A stretch of 64,000 nt of DNA, from the NCBI RefSeq assembly GCF_050436995.1, contig NC_134745.1, positions 10,602,001 through 10,666,000 of the forward strand, written 5' to 3'. The DNA is from Anticarsia gemmatalis (Eukaryota > Arthropoda > Insecta > Lepidoptera > Erebidae). The translations under genes were made by a program, and so were the position numbers. Of the stretch, positions 47,791 through 58,895 are shown one piece after another. The notes under the pieces were generated by a model. It saw nothing but the letters and a program-made list of their open reading frames with translations. It ran no database searches and was not told the DNA's origin. Numbering within the stretch: the first letter of the stretch is position 1; every line of letters starts with the position of its first letter.

Positions 47791-49639
47791 CCCGTTGGTA
47801 CTTTATGCAACTGATGTACCGTTAATGGTACAGATGCACTGATAACTTGGTTCATCTATTACACTACACCTCGTATTTCCTGATCCATACTGGCGCGAAA
47901 TGGTCTCAAGAAAATGTTACATAAACGACGAAGATGGTGAGCGCGTTTTATACACATTTAGTGCGATGCAATTTTAATATCCAACCTCGTTTGTCTAACA
48001 TTAAATTTTGATTAAATTTTAACGAATGAGGAGTAACATCAATTTCTGTATATGTATTAGTATTATTACATGCATTATTTAAAACAATATCACAGATATT
48101 AATGTAACAAAACGAATAGAAAAGAATACGATAATTGGTCACTACTTATTGCATTGTAAGTTTAAAGGAAACCGCTCATAAAAATATTGCTAACTAATTG
48201 GATTCAACTAAATTTATAACAGGCCGTTCCCTGCCTTCCATATTAGTATTTGGTGCGCATGTTTTCGTGCAACATTCTAGATGAGCACTAATAGCAAATT
48301 GATTAAGTTTGACGTGTAGATCGATATCATACACGTTTAAAGTATCCATCACCGTGAGAGTTGGTGTGGAAGCTTCGACTACGCAATGACTAGAAGCAAT
48401 GTAACTATTATTTAGATAATTATTATAAGAGACAAACGCCATAATTTATATAATCGCTAGCATTGTACCTCTGTAATGACGAGCCTAGTCCTTGATCTAT
48501 GTGTAGGCAGTTGTTTCGTAACGTATTATTATTATAATTCAAGCCCAACCTGAAGTTCGTCGGCTCGTCTCTTGCTATTTTATCATTGTATCTGTGACCT
48601 AACCCTACACACTATTGTGTATTCAAATACCTATTATAAAGTTCATTCCTTTGTTCACATTTGAATGTTATTTCGGTCGGCAATACTGTAACTTAATTCT
48701 AATTCCGTAAAAAAACGATATTGATATTTAGATATACAATAGTCAGTAATAGGTACGGATTTTCCTAAAGGTTATAGGTAAAACGGAAGGTCGAGGTTAT
48801 ACTTTGTTTATCTGATGGCCTGTAAAGAATTGTAGATGAAACATAAACTGTATTGTCGAAAATTTAATTCACAACAGTACTATCTAAATATTTCATGGTT
48901 ATGAGCGATGAGATAAAAAATACAATTGCATTTAGCTGAGTCTTGATGAATATGTTTTTAAAGAATAGTTAAAGAAGTTTTTCAATACATAGGTAGGATG
49001 AATAAGTATGTGCTATAGATTTTTTATTATAGGCTACAATTTGGTATCTTTGGTTCGCTGCCTATAACGTAAAAATAATTCAATATACTTCCTAAACTCA
49101 AATTTAGAGTTTTTAAAGAGCAGCTCCCTGCTTTGTGGAAAAGCATCGTTTGTGACTTTCAGACGCCGAAAATAGAATTTTATACCTCCGCTCCTCTTTA
49201 ATTATACTCTCGTTTAATATGACAAATGATGACAACCCAATTTAATCTAAAAACAATAAGTCTTTGTAAACTACATTCATTGTGGTGATCTCACGATAAA
49301 TATGGCTTATAAATAGTCGTATGCGACAGAAACGTCAGGTTTATTGTGTTTAACGGGCAGAAGAGAACACTAGGCGTCAAATAGCCCATAATGCGTAGCG
49401 GTATTCATACAGTAACATCGTCACAAGCCAGTGAACACCGCGGTCGTGTTATAACGCCCAACATACTACAAATCGCCTAATTGGAAAATGTATACTAATG
49501 ATGTTTGGGTTTTCGCGCGGAAACTGTTGCTTTCGATTAGAATGGGCAGTATTTATAACTCAATTTTAAGTAATTGATATAGATGAATTGCTTCATTTTT
49601 TAAGGTATAATCTTTAACACACTCAGTATGTTTTTTTAT

Positions 49640-49710
49640 CCTATTAGTGTCCTACTGCTGGGCAAGGGTCTCGTCACAAATGAGGGAGGGGTTAGGCTTT
49701 GAGTTCTTAG
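49640..49710 (+). repeat. 'ctgctgggcaa' interspersed repeat, copy
   Basis: CCTACTGCTGGGCAAGGGTC and ATGAGGGAGGGGTTAGGCTT form the best preserved copy of this family in the window. Confidence 0.55.
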
Positions 49711-52700
49711 AGTGATAATAACATTAATTAATTAAATTAGTATAACCTTTCAGCAAAACGGATTCTAGACACTCTTATTTTGTTGATGTATGGGAATTAT
49801 GATATGATGTCCTTGCTTTTCTTGATCTACCAGATGAGCAATTAAAGAAGCTCAATCTTTCAATGAAAAGTTCTGAACCACAGAATGCGATTAAGTATCG
49901 ATGGGTGCTTGTAACGCATGGTTGACAAAGTTTGCTTTGACACAGGGGGTTGGTCTGTGGTCGCCATAGTGATGCGTCCACTGATTGGTATCGTGCGAGT
50001 TATTGGAGCATTGAACTGTGACACCTTACAATTAGCATCCAGTCTGACCGTTAGCGGTAATGTAAGTAGTTTCAGGAGAAATCGACGCCGGGTCATCGAC
50101 TCTACGATAATACAGCGAAGTGTGAAAATTGTAGCATATATTTCAACCTTATTGGCGGAAGTTTGCCGGTGTTATAAATAATGTATAGCTATTTGATGGA
50201 GCACCATTTGTTTTGTATAAGAGATATGTACTGTTCGTTTACATAAATTGTTGCCTACAAAAAGTCTAATGGACTAAATTGTATTTGTAACATATTATGT
50301 ATATTAATACGGCGATGTGTTCTGTAATGAGTAAAATCCGTATTTACGGGAAGAGGTTTGATTTTTTTTCATGTTTGTTTTTGAATAGAGTATGGTAGTA
50401 AAAAAAATATACACAGAGGGAAAATTAAGGAGTTACAATGGTACAATTGTATCATGTCTATCACCTATTAATTCTGCATGAATACGACGTCATTCAAATA
50501 CGAGAATTTACAAACACCCGTCCAAGATTGTTCCGCCCATATACTGTGAAAATTAAAATATTAAGCACACACCTACATACATAAGTACACTACGCTTAAT
50601 TAAATATTCAGCCCTAGAGATGATTTGCGCGGGTATCATCATAGGGGATTGCTGTAACATCTATGTGATAGACATAAAACGTAACCCTGTTTATTGTTTC
50701 AAATACTATACGTATGAAGTACTAAACAATGAGTAGCCGCTTTGTGTTACTGTTTGTTTACAACAACACTTAAACAAAAATAACAAACAACGTTGTACGT
50801 TACTCCATACTCTGCGGTTTTCCATCAACGATTGAAAACGCTTAAGAATGTACAACAAACAATCAGCATTCAATAATATGAGTCGATTGCTCAACCGGCG
50901 CACAGATAGCACAGTCCACAACACAGTAAACATAAACAAAACAACACTTGTTTTGAAACACGAACGAACTGTAGACAAACCGTCGAGTGCTCGCTAGCAG
51001 TGGAGGTTGTAGCAAGTGAGGTGTTGGCATGTGGAGTAGACGGTGCAAGGCAACGCGTGCGACTGAACGCGCCTTTAGATGAGACTCCACCACCGTTGCA
51101 CCACCACGCATTGTCAACACAACCGTGGAAACCCGCTAACAGCAATTTGCGCAATCTATTATATCCAGAAGATAGCCATTTTGAGTGCGATTATTGCCCG
51201 CTGCACATTAAATAGAACAAAACAATAGTTGATGTTGATTATAGCGCAACACTAAATATTGTGGGAACTGGTTGTGATTGGCGCGGGGCCTTAAGGTAAG
51301 CGTTCACTAAAAGTATAGCATTCAAATATTTAGTGTTTAGTGGAGGTCACTGATGTTACACAGAACATTGATTGATGGTGCGCTGAAGACAGTTGACACC
51401 TGAGGAAACGCTGCTACAATCAGATTAAACCTTGAATCAACGGTATTACACAGGTTGACTGTTTGACAGATTTCATATGATATTAAAGGTTTACATAATA
51501 AAAATTTATTGCTTTGCTAAACGTTACTGTACTAGCAATGACGATAATCAAAATAAAATTCTAGAATAGAATAACGAGGCTTTGTATATTCTATACATGT
51601 TGAAAATCCTATAATTATATTTTACTTAAGAGAATTTATATCTGATTACTATTTTCATCACCGACTACAACTACGACATTAATATATCCAACAACTCAAT
51701 ATGAAGACTCATACATCACCAGAAAATTCCAAGAAACTGTAATACACATAACATGAACAAGCATAAAATATTGCACAAAATAATTACAAACAAAAAATGT
51801 ATAACAATCAAGAGACGTTTGTTCTCAGAAGACATGTGCCAGTTCCCACCGGGGAGCGAGGCATGTGTCCATTGCATACCAGTTTCCGACAAACAATCGT
51901 TATAAAAGCATTTCATTTCGTAAAAAAGCCGCTATTAATTCCCTAGTGGAAGTAGTTTTAATATATTAGTGTCACTTTGCATAGGTTTTGTTTAGCAATT
52001 GGCTCAGAAGAACAGGAACAATAAGACATTCGTCAAAGTGTAAGTGGTGAACGTGAGTTGTGAACATTTCAACAATTTGTTACTGCATGTGATTTTGTTC
52101 AAGTGAATGTGTAGATGATTGGTAATAAGCTTAGAGGTATGCGAAGACATTGCAAATAAATTACTCTTGTAGATGGCGCCTAAACTATTACGATTCTAAA
52201 TATAGATTCAGTGGAATGTGGTATCTTTCAGTTTCACGATTGATTAGCTGATATTGGGACTGTAAGACTGGCTTTTTATTCAGATTTCGATGGGTTCCAT
52301 CATCAATCCGACGGGTGTCTTCACATTTTCAAACATTATTAAATATTCACTTTTTTTGCAACACCCATTGATAAAATACAAATTGGAAGAACCTAATTTT
52401 TATTTTTTGCGCATCAAATGACCACTAAATATATGAATGTATCCGCATTTATTCCGGAAAAACCGTAAGCAGTGCTGAAACAAACACTATCAAGAAAACC
52501 TAAAATAATTATGCGTATATAAGTGGAATACGGAATAATACTTTAATGTTATAAAGTATGGAAACGTGTGATCATCACGGTTATTTAATGAGTGCAGGCG
52601 CAGAAGCACAGAGGCGTATACGACAGGTGAACAAAACAAGCAGCCACTTGTGCAAGTGTGTATCATACAGACGAACACACAAACAGACATACACATAATA

Positions 52701-52837
52701 AGTACGCGATATAGTAATTATGTAAGTGTGTTATGATGCTTGTTTTAATTTGAAAACATACTATAATAGCATGTATCTTTACAAACGTAAGTTTTGTTTG
52801 CATCATATATGATTAGGTTCGTTTTTGTGGAATAATC

Positions 52838-53098
52838 CAACTAATAATATAAATGCGAAAGTTTGTAAGTATGGATGGATGTACATATGTATGTTTGTTA
52901 CTCTTTCACGAAAACCTATTGGACGAATTGTACATATAACATAACATTTATATGTATTTTTTTTTTATATTTATATTTTTTTCCAATCATATTTATATTT
53001 ATTTTATTTATTTGGTACACTGATAGCTTATAACAGGTTATTTAACAAAAAAATATTTTAACCCCATTAAATGGTTAACGCAGACGAAGTCACGTGTA
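52838..53098 (+). repeat. LINE-tail-like repeat with internal T-rich insertion
   Basis: Opens ATAAATGCGAAAGTTTGTAA, then TTTGTTACTCTTTCACGAAA, and closes with ACGCAGACGAAGTCACGTG at about 53078-53096. A T/A-only stretch (52955-53010) interrupts it. Both ends match the family, so the copy is nearly full-length. Confidence 0.6.
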
Positions 53099-53516
53099 GA
53101 AGCTAATAAATCAATAAATATGCAATTTCTTTAGTCTATACAGTCAATAGCGTTAGTGACAAGCCTGCAAAAGATATCGTCCTTGTGCATTCCTTAGAAT
53201 TTTGTAATATGTAAACATAACAACAATATTATTTCATTTATTTCAAGAATCGTTTTTAAGTAATTACACTATTATAACTAATTACGTGTAAACAATGGCA
53301 AATAACAGCCAAAACAGCAAAACATTATGTGTGTATTACAAAAGCTCTTGGATACCTTAGCATTACGACAAGCTAATTACAGATGCCACATGTTTTACCT
53401 ATTTAAATCAATCAAGTATTTTAATTATGTATAATTTGTCATGAACATAGACAAGTACAACATGAGCACAAATACGTGCGTCACATTATCAATTATTATT
53501 GATTGTGAATATTTGT

Positions 53517-53665
53517 GTAAGTTTATCTATCTATATAAAAATATAGATCATATAAAAATATGATCTATATAAAAATGAAACCCGTTTTCTTTGGTCACGG
53601 CATCACGCGTGAATGGCTGGACCGATTTTACTAATTCTTTTCGTGTTGTATTTGTTATTATTAGG
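53517..53665 (+). repeat. RTE-like 'ctatctatataaaaat' repeat fragment
   Basis: CTATCTATATAAAAATATAG with a short local duplication of the ATATAAAAATATGATCTA unit, then ATGAAACCCGTTTTCTTTGG and GAATGGCTGGACCGATTTTA, a phrase typical of RTE 3' tails. Confidence 0.55.
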
Positions 53666-54759
53666 AGAAGGTTCTTACGGAAAAAAAATAAAAAATCTCT
53701 CAGAAATATTGAAAAATAGACATTTAATTATGCATATTTTCGGCGGTACGAATTTCGCCGGGTCAGTTATTTATACGAATAAAAATATATGTACATACAT
53801 AAATGTGTATATGAATGGCAACTTTAAAATAACTGTTCCATAAAATATATAATTATCTCAACATATTGAGCATTAAATATTGATTAAAATAATATACTCA
53901 ATTAAACAGCAAATAAAGAATGACGTATAATTTTGAATTATAATAAATCCATAGAGTAACATAACATCACAGAGAAAAACTTGTACGACAGTCAAATACC
54001 TAAATTAATCACATCAAACCCATCGCGATTGTATCACACGAGATCATGTTCACATAAGTATATGTCTACCGTCAGTACAAAGCTCTTAACACATTAATTT
54101 CTCTTTAATAATACGTATGTAAAACAAGCGTGTGTGGAAGGCGCCATACCGCTCGTGTGAACGTACAAAAGACATCAACGCGTTACGTCATTTGTTGAAT
54201 GCGTCTACAACACCTGTTTAATTAAATCACACGCATTAATGTATGTACAGTGAGTATTTTAGACCCGTGGGTATTTACTATGTTTTTTTGTTTTTATGTT
54301 TGTTACTCTTTCACGAAAATTTTAAGGCGATTTTTTTTTAATTTGCTTATAACCTAGATAGCACGTGGACTAAGCTACGAGCAGATGCTAGTGTTTTTTT
54401 TATTCCAAGATATAAAGTAAAGATGTTTAATTTATTTGACACATAATTTTGAATGCCTATTGTTGTTTTTCAGATTATAAAGATACTATGGCGTTAAATA
54501 ATTTGAATTTAATGTAAAAAGCAGAGTTTTATTGCCTATTATTGTCTGAGCCGAGTCTAGAATGTTAGTATCATTGCCCTCTACTACAACAGACCTCACG
54601 CAACTGTGACAATTTTACATCTTTAATTACTTAATTTGCATTGTCTTTGCTATAAAATTAAAATATGATATTGTTTTGTGTATTTTTAAACTAAGAATTA
54701 TTTAATGTTATTGTCTAAAGTTTGAGCCTTAAATTTGTTTGATGCGTTTATTGAAGGCA

Positions 54760-54875
54760 TGCAAAAGCCCGAATCCGCACTTGGCCAGCGCGAGCGTGGT
54801 GGACTCTTGTCGAACCCTTCCTTTGTTCGGGAGGAGACCCTTGACACCTAGACACCGAGACCTAGATACCAGTGG
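54760..54875 (+). repeat. dispersed repeat 'aatccgcacttggccagcg'
   Basis: CCCGAATCCGCACTTGGCCA, GCGTGGTGGACTC, then CCTTTGTTCGGGAGGAGACC. This is a familiar lepidopteran repeat phrase, related to the ctgctgggcaa family. Confidence 0.5.
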
Positions 54876-56164
54876 AGCAGTAAAGAGATAAAAAGAACAT
54901 TATGTAAATTTGCTTATAAATACTAAAGACATAAAGAAACCATCAATACTAATAATAAATGTATCCTGCTACGTATGTACATTTATCAGTAAATCACTCA
55001 TTTTTTATGAGAGCAGAGTTCATAGCCGGGCGACCTTTTCACAAGGCACTGCGCAATCGAGTCGAAAGTAACGACTATTGTCTATTAATCTCTCACAGGA
55101 CTATGAATACTGTTATCTGATCTTAATTAATCGCTATTTTAACGTAAGTATTAAGCTTTTGACATCGGCATTCACATTCAGTTGGTGAAGAAGTATTTGT
55201 GTGTAATTGTAGTTGCGATACTAAGTCATTGTGTACGCTTCAGGAGTTTTATTTGGCTGTTATTTGGAATTAACCGGGCTTAGAACCGGTGATATTTGTT
55301 CGATGAATTGAAGGCAAGTGCAACTAGAATGTACAATTTCCTTTGGTATAGTAAGTACATTAATCCTCTAGCAGCAGGTAAGTACAAAAACCCCTCAAAA
55401 CCCTTTGATTGTAAATATAAGCTTTCCTATTGTAAATTAAAATAATTACCAGTTGCTGATATGTTTATTATAATCAGTTCTCGAAGTAAGTTAATTCCAA
55501 AACATGCATCCGGACTACATGATGGACTAAGAATTTTAGCAAGTAATTACTTAGATGCAAACTTAAGTTTACATTTACCTCTTCAAGTTTAAAGTTTTGT
55601 AGCATTACGAATATTGTAATTACAATAACAAACTGCCCTGAGGGTTGTATGACGATATCTCGGATTGTTATCTACAAGATAAGATCGATGAACGCATCAC
55701 AAGACCATATGAAGTTTCACAACAAACCACAGCCGTACAGTCACTCGTATAAAAACAAAACAATAAATAAGTGAGGCTCACGAATCAGTCCGATGGGCCG
55801 AGAGCGCCAGTGAGAGGGAATATCAAACCCACTTAGTATTGCATTACTACTTATTAATGTTCTTTGAGTTAGCGTGAGAAAACTATCAGGTCGGTTGATA
55901 ACGATCGATGGTTGTGAACGATGTGGTCACGCGAATACGACCTTCTGCCCGCGAAATCTTCCGCGTGAAAAGTTTTCCTATTGTTGGGAAAAGGTCTCCT
56001 CGAAACTTCTCCAACGGTCTCTGTCATCAGTCATTTCGATGTAGACTTATCTGAGAGGGTGCCACCCTTTGGTTTTGGTTTGACAAAAAATATGTGGTTG
56101 TCCAGGTTTTCCATATTCTAAGTTTGATTAAAAACTGTACAATTATTCTTGTGTTGATTGAGGA

Positions 56165-56438
56165 GGAATCAGCCCATAGCCAGTTGCGCTCATCGGTCGG
56201 TAAACGATCTGTGGGTTAAGCAACCCTTGGCGCGGTCATTCCATAGATGGGTGACCGCATAGTGGTATCTGAACTGGGCGTCTCCGTGCTTCGGAGGGCA
56301 CGTTAAAAGTCGGTCCCGGTTGTTATCTACTACGATAACAGTCGTTAAGCCATGTCAAAGGCCTTCGGGCGGCTTGAACAACTTTGACACTAGGTTGACC
56401 ACTAACCATACGATAAGAAGAAGAATAAGGATAAGGAA
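56165..56438 (+). repeat. 5S-rRNA-like SINE with LINE-type tail
   Basis: GTTAAGCAACCC, GGCGCGGTCATTCC and GATGGGTGACCGC (56246-56258) line up in order and spacing with the 3' half of 5S rRNA, including the box A and box C promoter parts. A non-5S body follows (CTTCGGAGGGCACGTTAAAA, GTCGGTCCCGGTTG, GCCATGTCAAAGGCC) and a purine-rich AAGAAGAAGAATAAGGATAA end. Family knowledge: SINE3-type elements are 5S-derived. Inference: Pol III-transcribed retroposon. It is not a functional 5S gene, as the 5' half is not recognisable and the middle is altered. Confidence 0.65.
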
Positions 56439-57041
56439 GTAAATTTAATGTAATCACCATCGCTGGCAACAAGATAAATAAATGGTGTCTAAAGTGCCCG
56501 TGATGAAAGATAACCACGAAGTTATTTATAGCCATTTCTAGCCATCCCACGCCTTAAATCCTCCAAATTAGCTAGATATGTACCATAAATGACTCTTAAT
56601 GAATTAAAGCATAACTATAAAACAGTAGACCAAATATTTTTAACAAATTGTTTATTTAATTTAATTCACAAAAGTTGTCGTATTACAAGTATATTTAGTT
56701 GTTTACTATTATACGGCAAATTACAAGGTAGTTCTTTCTTCCTGCTTACCCACTTATAGACTACATACGCAATAATAGATTTAACAGGTATATTTATGTT
56801 AATACTCATCAGAAAAGTCGTAACTTATAAAAATAACGAAACACGTTTCCCTCCATAATCTCGTGAATAATGAATTCATTAGTAAAAGATAAGAATATAG
56901 ACCCGCTGTATGTAAATTAACTATTTGTATTTACATACTTAACATCAAACACGTTTGAAGTGGCGTATTGGGACCAACGATTTGAGATGACTAAGTATTC
57001 GTACAGAACAAAGATGCCTATAGGTTTTCAAAACTCACTTA

Positions 57042-57155
57042 CCCCCGGTTTCTGAGGTACATTTGACGGTAGTTTATCTATTCAATAGCGTTAAAACTCA
57101 AACAAAAAAACGCCATTGACTATATAAATATAAAAATGTACTTAGAAACCGGGGG
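57042..57155. mobile_element. fold-back MITE, copy 3 of 3, with TTA target duplication
   Basis: Left CCCCCGGTTTCTGAGGTACA, right end reading AATGTACTTAGAAACCGGGG. TTA flanks both ends exactly (57039-57041 and 57156-57158). The interior has GGTAGTTTATCTATTCAATA, as in the other copies, but the right arm is more decayed. Confidence 0.75.
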
Positions 57156-57169
57156 TTACTCCTACATAA

Positions 57170-57235
57170 ATACATACATAAAATCATATCTTCTTTCTAG
57201 GTAGGCAGAGACCAAAGAACGCCACTTACTCCTAT
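57170..57235 (+). repeat. 'gtaggcagagaccaaag' dispersed repeat, copy 3
   Basis: TAGGTAGGCAGAGACCAAAG, AACGCCACTTACTCC directly follows the MITE at 57042-57155. It matches the copies at 15660 and 23630. Confidence 0.5.
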
Positions 57236-58162
57236 ATTTGATTAAGACAGACTTAAAATTCTAATTTCTAGTGTTTTATGAATTGCGCTGTGTCATGCCA
57301 CGAGAATAGTATTCAGAATAACTATAATCATCATAATTTAACAGTAAATCGTTCACTGTTCTAATTTTACACAATGATTCGCGTCCACAACGCTAATTTA
57401 AGCAGATTAGATGATTGATATTCGTATCAAATTTTATTCAACCGTTTAGTAGAAAGACAAATGAAGTCATTTCAGTATCGCCTCCGGCTAACAGAGACAT
57501 CAGGCTATCACAATATTATGACATCAACACCAAACTACCGGATAATTTCCGAACTTAATTATAATGAAAACACATAAATAATAACAGAATCATTTGGTAG
57601 ATGTTGCGTAAAATTATTAATTGATTGGAAGATTCTAATGATGCGCTATCAAAGTGTGAATTAGCGTTGTATTAGGTTCGAGGGCTATTAATCTCATCGC
57701 CATACATCACGGGCGAGGCTGGGCGCGTACTGTTACACACGGGGACCGGTTACACACGTTGCCCAACGATTTATACAGCTAGATAACTTTCAGACGGTTG
57801 TCATTAGCCTCAACTAGTACTAAGACGTGATGATAAAACGCTGATATCAATTAAATTAGCGGCAATTACTGGAGTTTGATTCGCTGATTGATCTAGTATA
57901 ATTACTCAATGAAGCTTGAAATATGTTTGCTTATAATAAACAGAGGTTGAAAATATTACATAGTCACATTGAAGAATTTAATTTCGTCGTCTAACCTCGC
58001 ATTGTTTAATTTATGCCGCTCAAGATGATTCCATTAAGTTGCTTAATACAAGCTTATCACGGAGTAATGACAGGATCATATATAATGATTGAGCCTACCA
58101 TCGGATCGCAAATTGAATGCAAATATGGCATTCAGCGGTAAAGTTCAACGTATTGTCTTCTT

Positions 58163-58424
58163 ATCTATACTATAAAGGTGAAGAGTTTGTTTGTTTGATT
58201 GTTTGTTTGTTTGTTTGAACGCGCTAATCTCGGGAACTACTGGTCCGATTAGAAAAATTCTTTCAGTGTCAAATAGTCCATTTATCGAGGAAGGCTATAG
58301 GCTATATAACATCACGCTACGGCCATTAGGTGCGGAGTAGCAACGAAAAATGTTACAAAAACGAGGAAAATTATGACCCATTCTCTTTTCGGTGACGCAA
58401 GCGAAGTTGCGCGGGTCAGCTAGT
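58163..58424 (+). repeat. dispersed repeat ending GCGCGGGTCAGCTAG, copy 2
   Basis: Same family as 14651-14908. It opens ATCTATACTATAAAGGTGAA, then a GTTT microsatellite-like tract (58187-58217), GAACGCGCTAATCTCGGGAA, and closes AGTTGCGCGGGTCAGCTAG. The two copies are close enough for unaided alignment. No ORF. Confidence 0.75.
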
Positions 58425-58559
58425 CGTGGATAATTCCCAGTAATAAATTAATACTTCTAAATATACATTTACAATAATTAAAAAATATTGTGATAAAATA
58501 TATAATAGTTAAGGTCGCATTGACCAATAAGATACGTATAAGGCTTTTCTTTCTTTCTC

Positions 58560-58895
58560 TTATCACAGCACGCGGTCGCGGGCGGAAGCTCATAATACAT
58601 TAATATGTCAGTGTGTCGCAATAATTTTGTGTATCGCAATCAATTCGAAGTGACACGGAATAGAAAATCTAACGGACATAAAATAGGCGACAATGTCAAA
58701 AGTCAAATATTCATTACCGCGCGACGGACTAGAATGCTGTTGTTACGAAATTTATGTAATCGGAAGCAGCAGCCGTCACCGATACAACATTTTCACTGCG
58801 AACACGCGATTATTATATTAGTTTTACAACGTTTCAAAATTATATCGCGTCTCATCAAATTCTCATTTTGGACATGAGCCGAAGATGGCGCTTGT
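58560..58895. promoter_or_regulatory. GC-richer block with YY1/Pho-type site, possible distal promoter
   Basis: CACGCGGTCGCGGGCGGAAG at 58568-58587 and AAGATGGCG (58882-58890), a YY1/Pho-like core, bracket a 90-codon plus-strand frame (58605-58877) with no recognised domain. The frame looks like 5' leader sequence rather than a protein. Confidence 0.3.

Noticed and set aside
53613..53843. 76-codon plus frame with hydrophobic start (MAGPILLILFVLYLLLLG)
   Set aside because: Lies on an RTE-like repeat tail (the 'gaatggctggaccgatttta' phrase); the signal-like look comes from T-rich repeat DNA.
56200..56300. 5S rRNA gene
   Set aside because: Only the 3' half is recognisable and it runs into unrelated repeat sequence.
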